Notes under the pieces: generated by a model
The model's input: only the letters and a program-made list of their open reading frames with translations
The model's database searches: none
Told to the model about the DNA's origin: nothing
Part shown: in pieces, positions 43,939 to 55,004 of the stretch
Numbering within the stretch: the first letter of the stretch is position 1
Layout: each line of letters starts with the position of its first letter
Position numbers and translations under genes: made by a program
Source: Pseudohoeflea suaedae
GTDB lineage: Bacteria; Pseudomonadota; Alphaproteobacteria; Rhizobiales; Rhizobiaceae
DNA length: 64,000 nucleotides
Direction: 5' to 3'
NCBI RefSeq assembly: GCF_004354915.1
Contig: NZ_SMSI01000004.1
Coordinates: 186,001 to 250,000 of the forward strand

Positions 43939-45807
43939 CTACTCGGCGGCCATGTCTCCGCCGATGAAGCCACCGGACTGGCGGGCCCACAATTCGGCGT
44001 AAAGACCTCCTTTTGCGACGAGTTCGGCATGCGTGCCGGCCTCGATGATGCGGCCCCTGTCGATGACGACGAGCCGGTCCATGCGGGCAATCGTGGACAG
44101 GCGGTGGGCAATGGCGATCACCGTTTTTCCCTGCATCAGATGTTCGAGATTGTCCTGGATCGCCGCCTCGACCTCCGAATCGAGTGCGGACGTCGCTTCG
44201 TCGAGAACGAGGATCGGCGCGTCCTTCAACATGACGCGCGCAATGGCGATCCGCTGGCGCTGACCGCCCGAGAGCTTCACTCCGCGTTCGCCGACATGGG
44301 CATCGAGCCCCCGCCTGCCCTTCTGGTCGACGAGTCCGGAGATGAAGGTCGCGGCTTCGGCGCGCCGGGCGGCCGTGAGGATATCCGCGTCGTCCGCATC
44401 GGGACGCCCGAAGGCAATATTGTCGCGGATCGAACGATGCAGAAGCGCGGTATCCTGAGTGACCATGCCGATATGACGTCGCAGCGAGCCCTGGGTGACA
44501 TGGGCGATATCCTGCCCGTCTATGAGGATCTTTCCCGTATCGACGTCGTAGAAGCGCAAGAGAAGATTGACGAGCGTCGACTTGCCCGCCCCGGACCGGC
44601 CGACGAGGCCGACCTTTTCACCCGGCTTCACCTTGAGCGAGAGCTTGTCGAGAACCGGCAGTTCCCGGTCGTAACCGAAGCTCACCTGGTCGAAGACGAT
44701 TCCCGCCTCTTCCACCTCGAGCGGCCGTGCATCCGGCGCGTTGGTCAGCCCTATCGGCTGGGAGATGAGCTCGGCGGAATTCTGGATCGTGCCGATATTG
44801 CGCATGATCCCGTTGAGCTGCGTCATCATGCGCCCGAGCAGCATGTTGAGCCGCAGCACGAGCCCCAGCGTGAAGGCAACGCCACCCGCAGTTATCGCGC
44901 CCGCGAGCCACAGGTCGACGGAGAGATAGGCAATCGTGGTGATCATGATGCCCGACAGCAGCGCCAGCGAGGAGCGGACCCCGGTCAGGAGCCGCGCGAA
45001 GGGCCGCAGCGTCGCCTGGAAACGGTCGAAACCGGACTTGATGTAACTGTCGTTCTCGTCCTCGCGGCCGAAGAGTTTCAGCGTCTGGATATTGCCGAAA
45101 CTGTCGACCAGCCGCCCATTGAGCATGGAGCCCGCTTCCGCGGTTTCGCGGGCGTGACGGCGAATGCGCGGCACGAAATAGCGCGCCAGAATGGCAAAGA
45201 TCACCACCCAGACACCGACGACCAGGGCCAGCCGCCAGTCGAGCTGGCCGACCAGCGCCATGGTCGAGACCGTGTAGATCAGCATGAACCAGGCGACCTG
45301 CAGAAGCGAGGTCATCAGATCCCCGGTGGCCTGCCCCGCCGACCAGACCTTGGTGACGATGCGGCCGGCGAAATCGTTCTGGAAGAACGACAGCGACTGG
45401 CGCGCCACATGGGCATAGGACTGCCAGCGCACCAGATTGAAGAAGTTGAGAACGATCACCTGTTCCTCGATCAGCGCGCCGAGCGCCACGACGAAGAACC
45501 GGCCGAACAGGATCACCAGCGCCATGACGGTCAGCTCGAATCCGTGATCGGCAAACATGCCTGACCAGCCGGACGCCTTGTCGGCGGTATCGAGGATGTC
45601 GACCACCCGCCCCACGAAGAAGAACAGCGCAGCTTCCAGCACCGCGACCGCACCGCCGAAAAAGGCCATGCCGGCAAACGGCCACCTGGCCTGCCGGACA
45701 TAGTGCCAGACGAAGGCCAGGGTGGTTTCGGGCGGACGCAAGTCCCCACGGCGCCCGAAGGGATCGATCCAGCTTTCGAACAGACGGGCGACGGATTTGA
45801 CGATCAT
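43939..45807 (-). CDS. ABC exporter half-transporter (membrane domain and ATPase)
   Basis: 622 residues. Membrane domain about 30-320 with six helices, ATPase about 365-600: Walker A GRSGAGKSTL, Q-loop, signature LSGGQRQR, Walker B ILVLDEAT and the H-loop (AHRLST). Type IV ABC exporter of the MsbA/lipid or drug class. ATG 45807 is used because an open frame to 45975 overlaps the neighbouring gene end. It is followed on the same strand by the MBOAT gene. Pairs with the next gene, likely a heterodimer. Confidence 0.93.
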   Translation of the reverse strand: MIVKSVARLFESWIDPFGRRGDLRPPETTLAFVWHYVRQARWPFAGMAFFGGAVAVLEAALFFFVGRVVDILDTADKASGWSGMFADHGFELTVMALVILFGRFFVVALGALIEEQVIVLNFFNLVRWQSYAHVARQSLSFFQNDFAGRIVTKVWSAGQATGDLMTSLLQVAWFMLIYTVSTMALVGQLDWRLALVVGVWVVIFAILARYFVPRIRRHARETAEAGSMLNGRLVDSFGNIQTLKLFGREDENDSYIKSGFDRFQATLRPFARLLTGVRSSLALLSGIMITTIAYLSVDLWLAGAITAGGVAFTLGLVLRLNMLLGRMMTQLNGIMRNIGTIQNSAELISQPIGLTNAPDARPLEVEEAGIVFDQVSFGYDRELPVLDKLSLKVKPGEKVGLVGRSGAGKSTLVNLLLRFYDVDTGKILIDGQDIAHVTQGSLRRHIGMVTQDTALLHRSIRDNIAFGRPDADDADILTAARRAEAATFISGLVDQKGRRGLDAHVGERGVKLSGGQRQRIAIARVMLKDAPILVLDEATSALDSEVEAAIQDNLEHLMQGKTVIAIAHRLSTIARMDRLVVIDRGRIIEAGTHAELVAKGGLYAELWARQSGGFIGGDMAAE

Positions 45808-45859
45808 GGGGTTGATATAGTCCTCGTCATCCCCGCCTCCAAGCAGGCCGCAGCGCGGA

Positions 45860-47725
45860 TCACTCCGCCGCTGCCGATTTCTGGTCGTCACTGTTTTCGC
45901 TGTCGTCGATGAACCCGCCCGACTGACGCGACCACAGATCGGCGTAAAGACCGCCCGCGGCGATGAGCTCGTCATGCGTCCCCATCTCCACGATCCGGCC
46001 GTGATCGAGAACGATCAGCCGGTCCATCTCGGCAATGGTCGACAGCCGGTGGGCGATGGCGATCACCGTCTTGTTTTCCATCAGCTGGAACAGGTTTTCC
46101 TGGATCGCCGCCTCGACTTCCGAATCGAGCGCGGAGGTCGCCTCGTCGAGCACGAGGATCGGTGCATCCTTGAGGAAGACGCGCGCAATCGCCACACGCT
46201 GGCGCTGACCGCCGGAAAGCTTCACGCCACGCTCGCCGACATGGGTATCGAGCCCCTTGCGGCCGCCGGGATCCTCCAGCTCGCCGATGAACTCGAGCGC
46301 GTTGGCCTTGCGTGCCGCTTCGATGATGGCGTCTTCGCTGGCATCAGGTCTGCCATAGGCGATATTGTCGCGCACCGAACGGTGGAGCAGCGAAGTGTCC
46401 TGCGTGACCACGCCGATGGCCGCGCGCAGCGATTCCTGCGTGAGTTCAGAAATATCCTGTCCGTCGACGAGAATACGGCCGCCTTCGAGATTGTAGAAGC
46501 GCAGAAGCAGGTTGGTCAGCGTCGTCTTGCCCGCGCCCGAGCGTCCGACCAGACCGACCTTCTCCCCGGGCTTGATGTCGAGCGACAGATCCTCGATCAC
46601 GCCACGCGCCTTGCCGTAGTGGAACCGCACGTTCTCGAAGCGGATCCCGCCCGGACCGGTGGCGAACGTCCTTGCCGACGCCGCATCGGTCACGTCGACC
46701 GGCTGGGTCATCATCTCCATGCCGTCCTGCACGATGCCGATATTCTCGAAGAGCCCCGAGACTTCCCACATGATCCACTGCGACATGCCGTTGAGGCGAA
46801 GCGCAAGGCCGATGGCGATCGCGATCGACCCGACAGACACCGCGCCATTGAGCCAGAAGCCGATGGCGAGCGCGGAGACGAGAAACAGCAGAAGCGCGTT
46901 GTTGAGATGCACGGTGATCTGGAACCAGGTGATCTTGCGCATCTGCCGATGCACCGATTGCAGGAACCGGTCCATTCCGCCGCGCGCATAATCCTCCTCG
47001 CGACGGCTGTGCGAGAACAGCTTCACCGTGGAGATATTGGTGTAGCTGTCGACCACCCGACCGGTCATGTCCGACCGTGCGTCGGCCTGGATGGCGGACA
47101 GATGCTTCAGCCGCGGCACGAAATAGACGAGCAGCCCGACATAGATCATCAGCCAGAGCAGGAGCGGGAGTGCCAGCACCCAGTCGGCACTGGCGACCAG
47201 CACCACCATGGCGATGAAGTAGACGCTGACATAGACGAAGACGTCGAGCAGCTTGATCACCGTCTCGCGGATCGAGAGCGAGGTCTGCATCACCTTCGTG
47301 GCGACCCGGCCCGCGAACTCGTTCGAGAAGAATGTCAGGCTCTGGCGCAGCAGACGGCGGTGCATCTGCCAGCGCGCGATCATGGCGTAGTTGCCGAGAA
47401 GGGTCTGGTGCAGGATCAGCGAATCGAGCGCAACCGCCAGCGGCAGGCCGAAAAGCACGAGCGCCGCCATGCCGGCAAGTCGCCAGCCTTCGCGCTGCAG
47501 GAACCCTTCCGGATCGGCCGCCGACAGCCAGTCGACGATCGAGCCCAGAAAGCCGAACAGCATCACTTCGCCGACCGAGATCAGCGCGGTGAGGACACCC
47601 ATGGCGAGAAGCCAGGGCCAGGCGTCCTTGGAGTAATGCCAGCAGAAAGCCACGAGCCCCTTGGGAGGCGTATCCAGCGCCCTTTCGGGATAGGGATCGA
47701 GGCGCTTTTCAAACCAGTTGAACAT
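45860..47725 (-). CDS. ABC exporter half-transporter, paralogous partner
   Basis: 621 residues; same architecture as its neighbour, with membrane helices to about 320 and an ATPase carrying GRSGAGKTTL, LSGGQRQR and ILVLDEAT. About half the ATPase residues are shared, so the pair arose by duplication. Both ATP sites look intact. Such side-by-side genes near petABC recur in rhizobia, but the transported compound is not known. Start ATG 47725. Confidence 0.93.
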   Translation of the reverse strand: MFNWFEKRLDPYPERALDTPPKGLVAFCWHYSKDAWPWLLAMGVLTALISVGEVMLFGFLGSIVDWLSAADPEGFLQREGWRLAGMAALVLFGLPLAVALDSLILHQTLLGNYAMIARWQMHRRLLRQSLTFFSNEFAGRVATKVMQTSLSIRETVIKLLDVFVYVSVYFIAMVVLVASADWVLALPLLLWLMIYVGLLVYFVPRLKHLSAIQADARSDMTGRVVDSYTNISTVKLFSHSRREEDYARGGMDRFLQSVHRQMRKITWFQITVHLNNALLLFLVSALAIGFWLNGAVSVGSIAIAIGLALRLNGMSQWIMWEVSGLFENIGIVQDGMEMMTQPVDVTDAASARTFATGPGGIRFENVRFHYGKARGVIEDLSLDIKPGEKVGLVGRSGAGKTTLTNLLLRFYNLEGGRILVDGQDISELTQESLRAAIGVVTQDTSLLHRSVRDNIAYGRPDASEDAIIEAARKANALEFIGELEDPGGRKGLDTHVGERGVKLSGGQRQRVAIARVFLKDAPILVLDEATSALDSEVEAAIQENLFQLMENKTVIAIAHRLSTIAEMDRLIVLDHGRIVEMGTHDELIAAGGLYADLWSRQSGGFIDDSENSDDQKSAAAE

Positions 47726-48121
47726 GGGTCGGATCCTTGAATGCCCGAAACTGTACGGGCGGCATCCGGAGCTGCGGCAACGCGCTCGTCAGATGCGGGA
47801 AAAACGGGACGTCACGCAGGCTGCACAGCCGCGGACAGTTTGCAAAACGGGAAACGAGCAGACGCTCGCTAGGCCAGCAGTCGCGGAATGGCGATCCGTG
47901 GGCGGCCGGCTGCAGGGAGATATGGCATATTCTCGATCGATTTCATCAATGCCTCCCCGCTCGGATAAACAATGGATGTCCTTTAGCTGTTTCCGATGCC
48001 GAATTGAAGTCTCAATCGTCGTCGCGCGCCGCCTTGCCCCCAGGCTGTGGCGCAATCGCCACGACTTGCAGCTCGAACAAACCATCTTGAGCAACAGGGG
48101 CCGCTGGCGTAGCAGGACAGG
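47726..48121. other. Gene-free stretch before trmL
   Basis: Divergent region between an ABC exporter gene and trmL. It is GC-rich with no frame that has a convincing ribosome site, and no RNA gene is recognised. It must hold both promoters. Confidence 0.4.
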
Positions 48122-48595
48122 ATGACCAGACCAGCCATCGCCCTCTACCAGCCCGACATCCCCGGCAATACCGGCACCATCCTGCGCCTGGGCGCATGTC
48201 TCGGTTTCGATATCCACGTCATCGGCCCGGCGGGCTTCGACCTTTCCGACAGGGCGCTCAAACGCGCCGGCATGGATTACCTCGCCATCGCATCGCTGAC
48301 CGACCACGTGTCCTGGGAAAGCTTCGAGGCCTGGCGCACTTCGGCGGGCCGACGGCTGATCCTGGCGACCACGAAGGCCAGGACGCCCTATTTCGAGATC
48401 GACTATCGCGCGGACGATATCGTCCTTTTCGGTCGCGAAAGCGCAGGCGTGCCCGACCACGTCCATGATCGAGCGGATGAACGCGTGACCATTCCGATGC
48501 GGCCGCAAGCCCGCTCGATCAACCTCGCCATCTCGGCCGGCATGGTCGCAGGCGAGCTGCTCCGCCGCTTCGGCCCCGGGCCGGACCCGGCGTAA
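48122..48595 (+). CDS. trmL: tRNA (cytidine(34)-2'-O)-methyltransferase
   Basis: 157-residue SPOUT methyltransferase, short TrmL type. Features: YQPDIPGNTGTILRLGACLG, the HVIGPAGFDLSDRALKRAGMDYL segment, LFGRESAGVPD and the knot region IPMRPQARSINLAISAGMVAGELLR. Methylates the wobble base ribose of Leu tRNAs. Divergent from the ABC exporter gene; GGACAGGATG provides the ribosome site. Confidence 0.95.
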   Translation: MTRPAIALYQPDIPGNTGTILRLGACLGFDIHVIGPAGFDLSDRALKRAGMDYLAIASLTDHVSWESFEAWRTSAGRRLILATTKARTPYFEIDYRADDIVLFGRESAGVPDHVHDRADERVTIPMRPQARSINLAISAGMVAGELLRRFGPGPDPA

Positions 48596-48679
48596 ACGCC
48601 TTGTCCCAGACATCCGTGCCGACATGATTGAGATCGCCCACGCCGCAACTGTCATTCGCTGCGGTGACAGGAGCGACAA

Positions 48680-48946
48680 TCAGTCGGCGGTCGGAAGTCG
48701 CCGCATCGTGAATTCGATCCGGTCATCGGGCAGTTGCCGCCAGCTTTCCACCGCCGTCCAGTAGGCCTGTTTGGGCCATGAATCGAACCATTCCCGCGCC
48801 TTGCTGCGGGCTTCTTCGCGATCAAGCCGGAAGGTTTCGCGGATGAAGGAATCGGTCCTGTTGCGCGGACGCGCGTCCTGCGCTCGCGCCCGCCCCATCT
48901 GGCGGCGCAATCCATCAAGAGGCGGCGCTGGTCTGTTGTTGCGCAT
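48680..48946 (-). CDS. Small conserved protein beside hemF
   Basis: 88 residues. Basic, helical N-terminus (LRRQMGRARAQDARPRNRTD), then FIRETFRLDREEARSKAREWFDSWPKQAYWTAVESWRQLPDDRIEFTMRRLP. A homologous small gene sits divergent from hemF in many rhizobia; no function is known. GGAGAGAG lies 5 bp before ATG 48946; an open frame extends upstream to 49348 but overlaps hemF. No membrane segment, no metal motif. Confidence 0.85.
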   Translation of the reverse strand: MRNNRPAPPLDGLRRQMGRARAQDARPRNRTDSFIRETFRLDREEARSKAREWFDSWPKQAYWTAVESWRQLPDDRIEFTMRRLPTAD

Positions 48947-49086
48947 GTCTCTCTCCGACCTGACCTGATTGAATATAGGCCCGGCAAGACGAGATTCCGA
49001 GTCCTCTCTCCGCTTGCCGCGACATCGCATGGCTTTGCCTCGTGTCGCGCCGGTGCTATGGGAGCGCCGAAACGACAAGGTGCCCC

Positions 49087-49998
49087 ATGAAACGACCCGA
49101 ACTTCCCCGCGACATCCCCGCCGATATCGAAGCCAAGAAGCAGACCGCCCGCCAGTGGTTCGAGAAGCTGCGCGACGTGATCTGCAAGGGCTTCGAGGAC
49201 CTCGAGGACGAGGTTTCCAACCAGCAATGCGAAGGAGAGCCGGGTCGCTTCGTCCGCTCGCCATGGGAACGTGAAGGTGGCGAGAGCGGCGGCGGCGTGA
49301 TGTCGGTAATGAAGGGCCGGCTCTTCGAGAAGGTCGGCGTTCACACATCGACGGTCTTCGGCGAATTCTCCGAGGAGTTCCGCAAGCAGATCCCCGGCGC
49401 CGAGGAAGATCCCCGCTATTGGGCGAGCGGCATTTCGCTGATCTGCCATCCGGTCAATCCGCACGTGCCGACCGTTCACATGAACACCCGCATGGTGGTG
49501 ACCACGAGCAACTGGTTCGGCGGCGGCGCCGACCTCACGCCCATGCTGGACGATCGACGCACCCAGGAAGACCCGGACACCCGGCTTTTCCACCGCGCCA
49601 TGGAGCTTGCCTGCAATCGCCACGATGTGGCCGACTACCCGCGGCTGAAGGAATGGTGCGACGAATATTTCTATCTTCCGCACCGCAACGAGGCCCGCGG
49701 CATCGGCGGCATTTTCTACGACTGGCTGCACTCCTCGCAGGCAGACGGCGGCTGGGACGCCGATTTCGCCTTCACACAGGATGTCGGCAAGGCCTTCCAT
49801 GTCGCCTATCCCAAGATCGTGCGTGCCAACTGGCACAAATCCTGGAGCGAGCACGAGCGCCGCGAACAGATGATCCGTCGCGGCCGCTATGTGGAGTTCA
49901 ACCTGCTCTACGACCGCGGCACCATCTTCGGCCTGAAGACCGGCGGCAACGTGGAATCGATCCTCTCCTCGCTTCCGCCCACCGTTCTTTTTCCCTGA
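49087..49998 (+). CDS. hemF: Oxygen-dependent coproporphyrinogen III oxidase
   Basis: 303 residues; converts coproporphyrinogen III to protoporphyrinogen IX for haem. Strong family pattern: [27 protein letters not shown], the substrate-site [35 protein letters not shown], and [38 protein letters not shown] 49087 with a plausible ribosome site; the frame upstream to 49042 is not conserved. Requires molecular oxygen, consistent with the bc1 genes of an aerobic chain. Confidence 0.97.
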   Translation: MKRPELPRDIPADIEAKKQTARQWFEKLRDVICKGFEDLEDEVSNQQCEGEPGRFVRSPWEREGGESGGGVMSVMKGRLFEKVGVHTSTVFGEFSEEFRKQIPGAEEDPRYWASGISLICHPVNPHVPTVHMNTRMVVTTSNWFGGGADLTPMLDDRRTQEDPDTRLFHRAMELACNRHDVADYPRLKEWCDEYFYLPHRNEARGIGGIFYDWLHSSQADGGWDADFAFTQDVGKAFHVAYPKIVRANWHKSWSEHERREQMIRRGRYVEFNLLYDRGTIFGLKTGGNVESILSSLPPTVLFP

Positions 49999-50149
49999 AA
50001 CGGGTTCACATCGCGCAAAAACGGACTAGATTCGCAATTGTAGCCGGCCGAGCCGGATGCAGTCCGAATGCCTCCGGATGCGGGTCGGCCGGGTGACCGG
50101 AACGACCGGTTTCCCGTGACATCTGTCATCAGCAAGGGAGGTAGAAACC

Positions 50150-50338
50150 ATGAAAAAGTTCGAATGTGCCGCTGTCGTGCCTGGTTGCCCATGGCACACG
50201 CGTTCCGACGACGAGGCCGATCTCGTCGCCCGCGCGGTCGATCACATGCGCCAGACCCATGGCGAGACGGTGATACGCGAGACGATGGTCGAACGGATCA
50301 AGGCCGCCATCACCGACGAGAAGGGCAAGGCCGCCTGA
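50150..50338 (+). CDS. DUF1059 small protein
   Basis: 62 residues with FECAAVVPGCPWHTRSDDEADLVARAVDHMRQTHGET: a two-Cys, two-His pattern (C-x6-C, then His in WHT and MRQTH), as in DUF1059. That arrangement suggests metal binding. Function unknown. AGGGAGG precedes ATG 50150. Confidence 0.85.
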   Translation: MKKFECAAVVPGCPWHTRSDDEADLVARAVDHMRQTHGETVIRETMVERIKAAITDEKGKAA

Positions 50339-50363
50339 TCGGGAATGCCGAACGGGAAGAGGC

Positions 50364-51638
50364 CTATTTCTTCTGCTCCGTCCGGGTCGCGATCTCCATC
50401 AGGCGGTCGCGATCCAGCGCAAAATTGCTTTCCACCCATTTGTCCTCGGCGAGCCTGAGCCGCTGCCCCACTTCCTCGCCCGGCGTCATGCCCGCATCTA
50501 GCAGATCCTTGCCTGAAATCGGCAATATCGGGCGGGTCCATTTTTCCGCCCGTTTCAACAGCGCGGACAGCCTGGCCATCTCCGACATCGCAGCCTCTTG
50601 CGCGTCCGCCGCACGGACCTTCACACTCGCCATCGCGATCTTCAACCGGTCGATGATCGCCTCGCGTCCGTGGCGGTACATCAGCCGGTCGAGCGCGGTT
50701 CCGGCAGTTGCGGGTTGAGGTGGCGTGGCCATCGCCCAATCGCAGATTCGCTGGCTTTCGGCCTTGCTGAACTTCAGCCGCTGGGCGAGCTTTTCCAGCC
50801 GGACCCGGTCGGGCGGCAGCATCGTCATCAGCCGCAGCAGCGGATCAGGCGACCAGCCGTGATCGTTCTCAACCTGGATCAGCCCCGGAATGGCATCGAT
50901 GCCCCATTTCTCGGTTTCGGGAAGCAGGAAGGTCAGCACCCCGGTCTGCCGCATCCAGAGCAGCGCGCGGCCCGGATCGGGGGCCTTCAGAAGCGCCTTC
51001 ATTTCCTTCCAGACGCGCTCGGCGGAGAGCTTGCCGAGGCTCTCCCTGTCCCGCACGCTCGCCTTGAGCCCCTCGGCGTCCGGCCGGCCGCCGCCATACC
51101 AGCCGAAAAACCGGAAGAAGCGCAGGATACGTAGATGATCCTCGGCGATCCGCTTCTCCGCCTCGCCGATGAAGCGGATCGTGCGGCTTTGAATGTCGGC
51201 GATCCCGCCCACCGGGTCGAGCACCCGACCGTCAGCGGCAGCGTAGAGCGCGTTGATGGTGAAATCGCGCCGTTCGGCATCGGCCTGCCAGTCGGTCCCG
51301 AAGGCCACCTCCGCATGGCGGCCGTCCGTGTCCACGTCCTTGCGCAAGGTGGTGATCTCGAAGCCGCGACCCTCGACGACCAGCGTCACCGTCCCATGGT
51401 CGATGCCGGTCGGCACCGGCTTGATGCCGGCAGTCCTGGCCCGCGCCATGACCTCGTCGGGCGTGAGCGTGGTCGCCATGTCGACATCGCCGACCGGCTC
51501 GCCCATGAGAGAATTGCGTATCGCGCCGCCGACAACACGCACTTCGCCGCCGTCGGCGTTCAGCAGATCGAATACCCGCCGCAGCGCCTTGTCCTGAAAC
51601 CAGGCTTCACCGGCGACGCTTCTGTCAGTCCCGCTCAC
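50364..51638 (-). CDS. cca: CCA tRNA nucleotidyltransferase
   Basis: 424 residues. The head domain has RVVGGAIRNSLMGEPVGDVDMATT, the nucleotidyltransferase GG and DxD motifs; the neck has RRDFTINALY and the RFFGWYGGGRP region of the base-recognition site. The C-terminal body is alpha-helical. It adds or repairs CCA at tRNA 3' ends. Its start overlaps the NUDIX stop (ATGA). Confidence 0.94.
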   Translation of the reverse strand: MSGTDRSVAGEAWFQDKALRRVFDLLNADGGEVRVVGGAIRNSLMGEPVGDVDMATTLTPDEVMARARTAGIKPVPTGIDHGTVTLVVEGRGFEITTLRKDVDTDGRHAEVAFGTDWQADAERRDFTINALYAAADGRVLDPVGGIADIQSRTIRFIGEAEKRIAEDHLRILRFFRFFGWYGGGRPDAEGLKASVRDRESLGKLSAERVWKEMKALLKAPDPGRALLWMRQTGVLTFLLPETEKWGIDAIPGLIQVENDHGWSPDPLLRLMTMLPPDRVRLEKLAQRLKFSKAESQRICDWAMATPPQPATAGTALDRLMYRHGREAIIDRLKIAMASVKVRAADAQEAAMSEMARLSALLKRAEKWTRPILPISGKDLLDAGMTPGEEVGQRLRLAEDKWVESNFALDRDRLMEIATRTEQKK

Positions 51639-52285
51639 GCATAGAGCCTTTCATAAAGAACGCGGATTATGCCCGCGGTCACGCCCCAGATATATCGCTC
51701 GCCATAGGGCATGACGAAATAATGCCTCTCCCGGCCTTCCCACACGCGGCTTTCCTGCCGGTGATTGGCCGGATCCATGAGAAAGTCGAGCGGCACCTCG
51801 AAGATCGCGTCGACTTCCGCCGGGTTGGGTACGAGATCGAAACCCGGTTTGACAACAGAGAGAACCGGCGTGATGCGGAAACCGGTCATCGTCAGGTAAT
51901 CCGGCAGATGGCCGACGACGTCCACGAGATCCGGGTCGAGCCCGATTTCCTCCTGCGCCTCGCGCTTGGCCGCGAAGTCGACACTGCCGTCGCCCGGATC
52001 CACCGCTCCGCCCGGAAAGGCGATCTGGCCGGAATGTTTCCGCAGTGTCGCCGTCCGCTGGGTCAGGATCACCCGCGCGTCGTTGCCATCCTCGATCACC
52101 GGGATCAGAACCGCAGCATCGCGCAACGTCGTCTGGTCGATCCCGAGCACCATGTCGGCATTGAGTGCATGATCGCCATGGGCAAGATAGGTCGGTCCCG
52201 GGCCGGTAACTTCGTCTTCGGGACGGTGCCTGCCGGCACGCGTGCGGAAATCCGCCGCATCATAACGCTGCAATGAGCCGACCAT
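51635..52285 (-). CDS. NUDIX hydrolase, CoA pyrophosphatase type (NudL-like)
   Basis: 216 residues. NUDIX box in the region AFPGGAVDPGDGSVDFAAKREAQEEIGL, and the UPF0035 pattern before it, as in CoA/NADH pyrophosphatases. It would cleave CoA or its thioesters to 3',5'-ADP and phosphopantetheine. Start and stop both overlap the neighbours as ATGA; middle gene of a DUF1285-NUDIX-cca operon. Confidence 0.9.
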   Translation of the reverse strand: MVGSLQRYDAADFRTRAGRHRPEDEVTGPGPTYLAHGDHALNADMVLGIDQTTLRDAAVLIPVIEDGNDARVILTQRTATLRKHSGQIAFPGGAVDPGDGSVDFAAKREAQEEIGLDPDLVDVVGHLPDYLTMTGFRITPVLSVVKPGFDLVPNPAEVDAIFEVPLDFLMDPANHRQESRVWEGRERHYFVMPYGERYIWGVTAGIIRVLYERLYA

Positions 52286-52908
52286 CAGCTCTGGCGCTCC
52301 AGTTCGGCCATCTCCATGACCGGGAACGTCGCGCCGCCGGAGCGGATGACGAACATCGCGGTGCCGTCGATGTCGGCCTCTTCCCCGTGTTCCAGAAGCT
52401 CGTATGTAACGGCACGCCCGACCAGCGCCTCCAGCCGTCCGCGCACCAGCACGTAAGGCTTGAGCTCATGATGCTCTCCGGAGACGACGAAGCGGATGGG
52501 ATTATCCGCTGACGCGGTGACGACATCGCCGACATTGGTGCGGAAGCTGATCGATGGTTCCCCGTCCTTGTCTTCGCAGGTCATCTCGACGGCGAGGAAG
52601 GGGGCATCCTCGATCCTGATCCCGAGCTTTTCCACAGGCGTGACGAGATAGGTCTTTCCGTCCTCGTCCTTGCGCAGAACGGTCGAAAACAGCCGCACCA
52701 GCGCCGGACGTCCGATGGGGGTGCCCATGTAGAACCACGCGCCGTCCGACTTGATCTCCATGTCGATATCGCCGCAGAAGTCCGGGTTCCAGCGCTCCAC
52801 CGGCGGGAGACCGTCCTTGCCGGCATTGCGGTCGCCGGCGGCACGCTCGATCAGGCTCTGGAGCCCCGCCGCACTAGCTGTTTTTGCCGATGAACTCATT
52901 TTCGCCAT
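52285..52908 (-). CDS. DUF1285 protein
   Basis: 207-residue protein of DUF1285. Features: the N-terminal half ending VERWNPDFCGDIDMEIKSDGAWFYMGTPIGRPALVRLFS, then EKLGIRIEDAPFLAVEM, and the terminal VMEMAELERQS. A similar protein precedes NUDIX and cca in many rhizobia. Unknown function. The first Met at 52908 is used; Met 52899 is a near alternative. Divergent from the MoxR operon. Confidence 0.88.
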   Translation of the reverse strand: MAKMSSSAKTASAAGLQSLIERAAGDRNAGKDGLPPVERWNPDFCGDIDMEIKSDGAWFYMGTPIGRPALVRLFSTVLRKDEDGKTYLVTPVEKLGIRIEDAPFLAVEMTCEDKDGEPSISFRTNVGDVVTASADNPIRFVVSGEHHELKPYVLVRGRLEALVGRAVTYELLEHGEEADIDGTAMFVIRSGGATFPVMEMAELERQS

Positions 52909-53059
52909 TCTACTGTCTGTCAATCGGGACCTGTCGCCGGTAACGAGATAGTCAAGTCGAAGCCACTTGTCAGCCTTGGCCGTCGGACTAAGCTTCCTGT
53001 TAGGGTATCGCGAATCGCTCTCAGACGAGAGCAGCGCCCCTGAAACGCCGGAGAATACC

Positions 53060-54085
<1,026 letters not shown>

Positions 54086-54089
54086 GCGT

Positions 54090-55004
54090 ATGGCATCGAT
54101 TGGCCGCCTTATTGACCCAACGCCGCGGCTGGACGTTCTGGCCCGCGCCAGGATGCGTGCCAGCCTGTTGCCCGACTGTCTTGCCGAGGCGCGTCGCGTC
54201 GCCAATACGGTGATTGCCGGCTGGCACGGTCGCCGCAAGCGCGGCATCGGCGAAACCTTCTGGCAGTTCCGGCCCTATGTCGATGGCGAGGCGCAATCGC
54301 GCATCGACTGGCGGCGCTCGGCCCGCGACGATCATCTTTATGTCCGCGATCGCGAATGGGAAGCCGCGCACACGGTCTGGCTCTGGGCCGATCTCTCGCC
54401 CTCCATGCATTATCAGAGCGATCTCGCCATTGCCTCGAAGGAAAGCCGCGCGCTGGTTCTCATGCTCGCGATTGCCGAATTGCTGTCGCGCTCGGGCGAA
54501 CGCATCGGCTGCCCCGGCGTGATGGAACCGGTTTCCTCGCGCAGCGCCGCGGAACGGCTGGCGGTTGCCCTCTCGCATGCGTCTCTTGAAGGCGGCATGC
54601 CGGATCTCACCCATGTCGGACGGATGAGCGATGTCGTGCTGATCAGCGATTTCCTCGACGAGGAAGCCTCGCTCGAACGCACCATCGCCCCGGCGGCGCA
54701 ACGCGGCGTGCGCGGCCACGCCGTCGAGATCCACGATCCCGCCGAAGAACGGTTTCCCTATTCCGGGCGTACCGAGTTCCGCGATCCCGAAACCGGGCAA
54801 AAACTGGTCGCCGGACGCGCGGAGACGATCGCCGAGGACTACCGCCGCGCCTGGCAGGCGCGCCGCGTCGCCATGTCGGAAGCCATCCGTCGCAAGGGCT
54901 GGAGCTTTCTCGCCCACGGAACCGACCGCCTGGCATCGGAAGCGCTCGCAACCCTTCACGGCCATCTTTCCGGACTCCCGACCACCGGCGGGGAGCGGAG
55001 CTGA
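54090..55004 (+). CDS. DUF58 protein (MoxR partner)
   Basis: 304 residues. The DUF58 core: FRPYVDGEAQSRIDWRRSARDDHLYVRDREWE, then WLWADLSPSMHYQS, a vWA-like start with DLSPSM approximating the MIDAS motif, and LISDFLDE. Typical small MoxR-operon partner thought to carry the ATPase's adhesion-like domain. Stop overlaps the next start (TGATG). Cytosolic apart from a peripheral role. Confidence 0.93.
   Translation: MASIGRLIDPTPRLDVLARARMRASLLPDCLAEARRVANTVIAGWHGRRKRGIGETFWQFRPYVDGEAQSRIDWRRSARDDHLYVRDREWEAAHTVWLWADLSPSMHYQSDLAIASKESRALVLMLAIAELLSRSGERIGCPGVMEPVSSRSAAERLAVALSHASLEGGMPDLTHVGRMSDVVLISDFLDEEASLERTIAPAAQRGVRGHAVEIHDPAEERFPYSGRTEFRDPETGQKLVAGRAETIAEDYRRAWQARRVAMSEAIRRKGWSFLAHGTDRLASEALATLHGHLSGLPTTGGERS

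Noticed and set aside
44029-45564. 511-codon plus-strand open frame
   Set aside because: Antisense to an ABC exporter ATPase gene. Composition is typical of an antisense shadow.
47718-48125. 135-codon plus-strand open frame in the gap before trmL
   Set aside because: No ribosome site; basic low-complexity residues with no pattern; runs into the trmL start.
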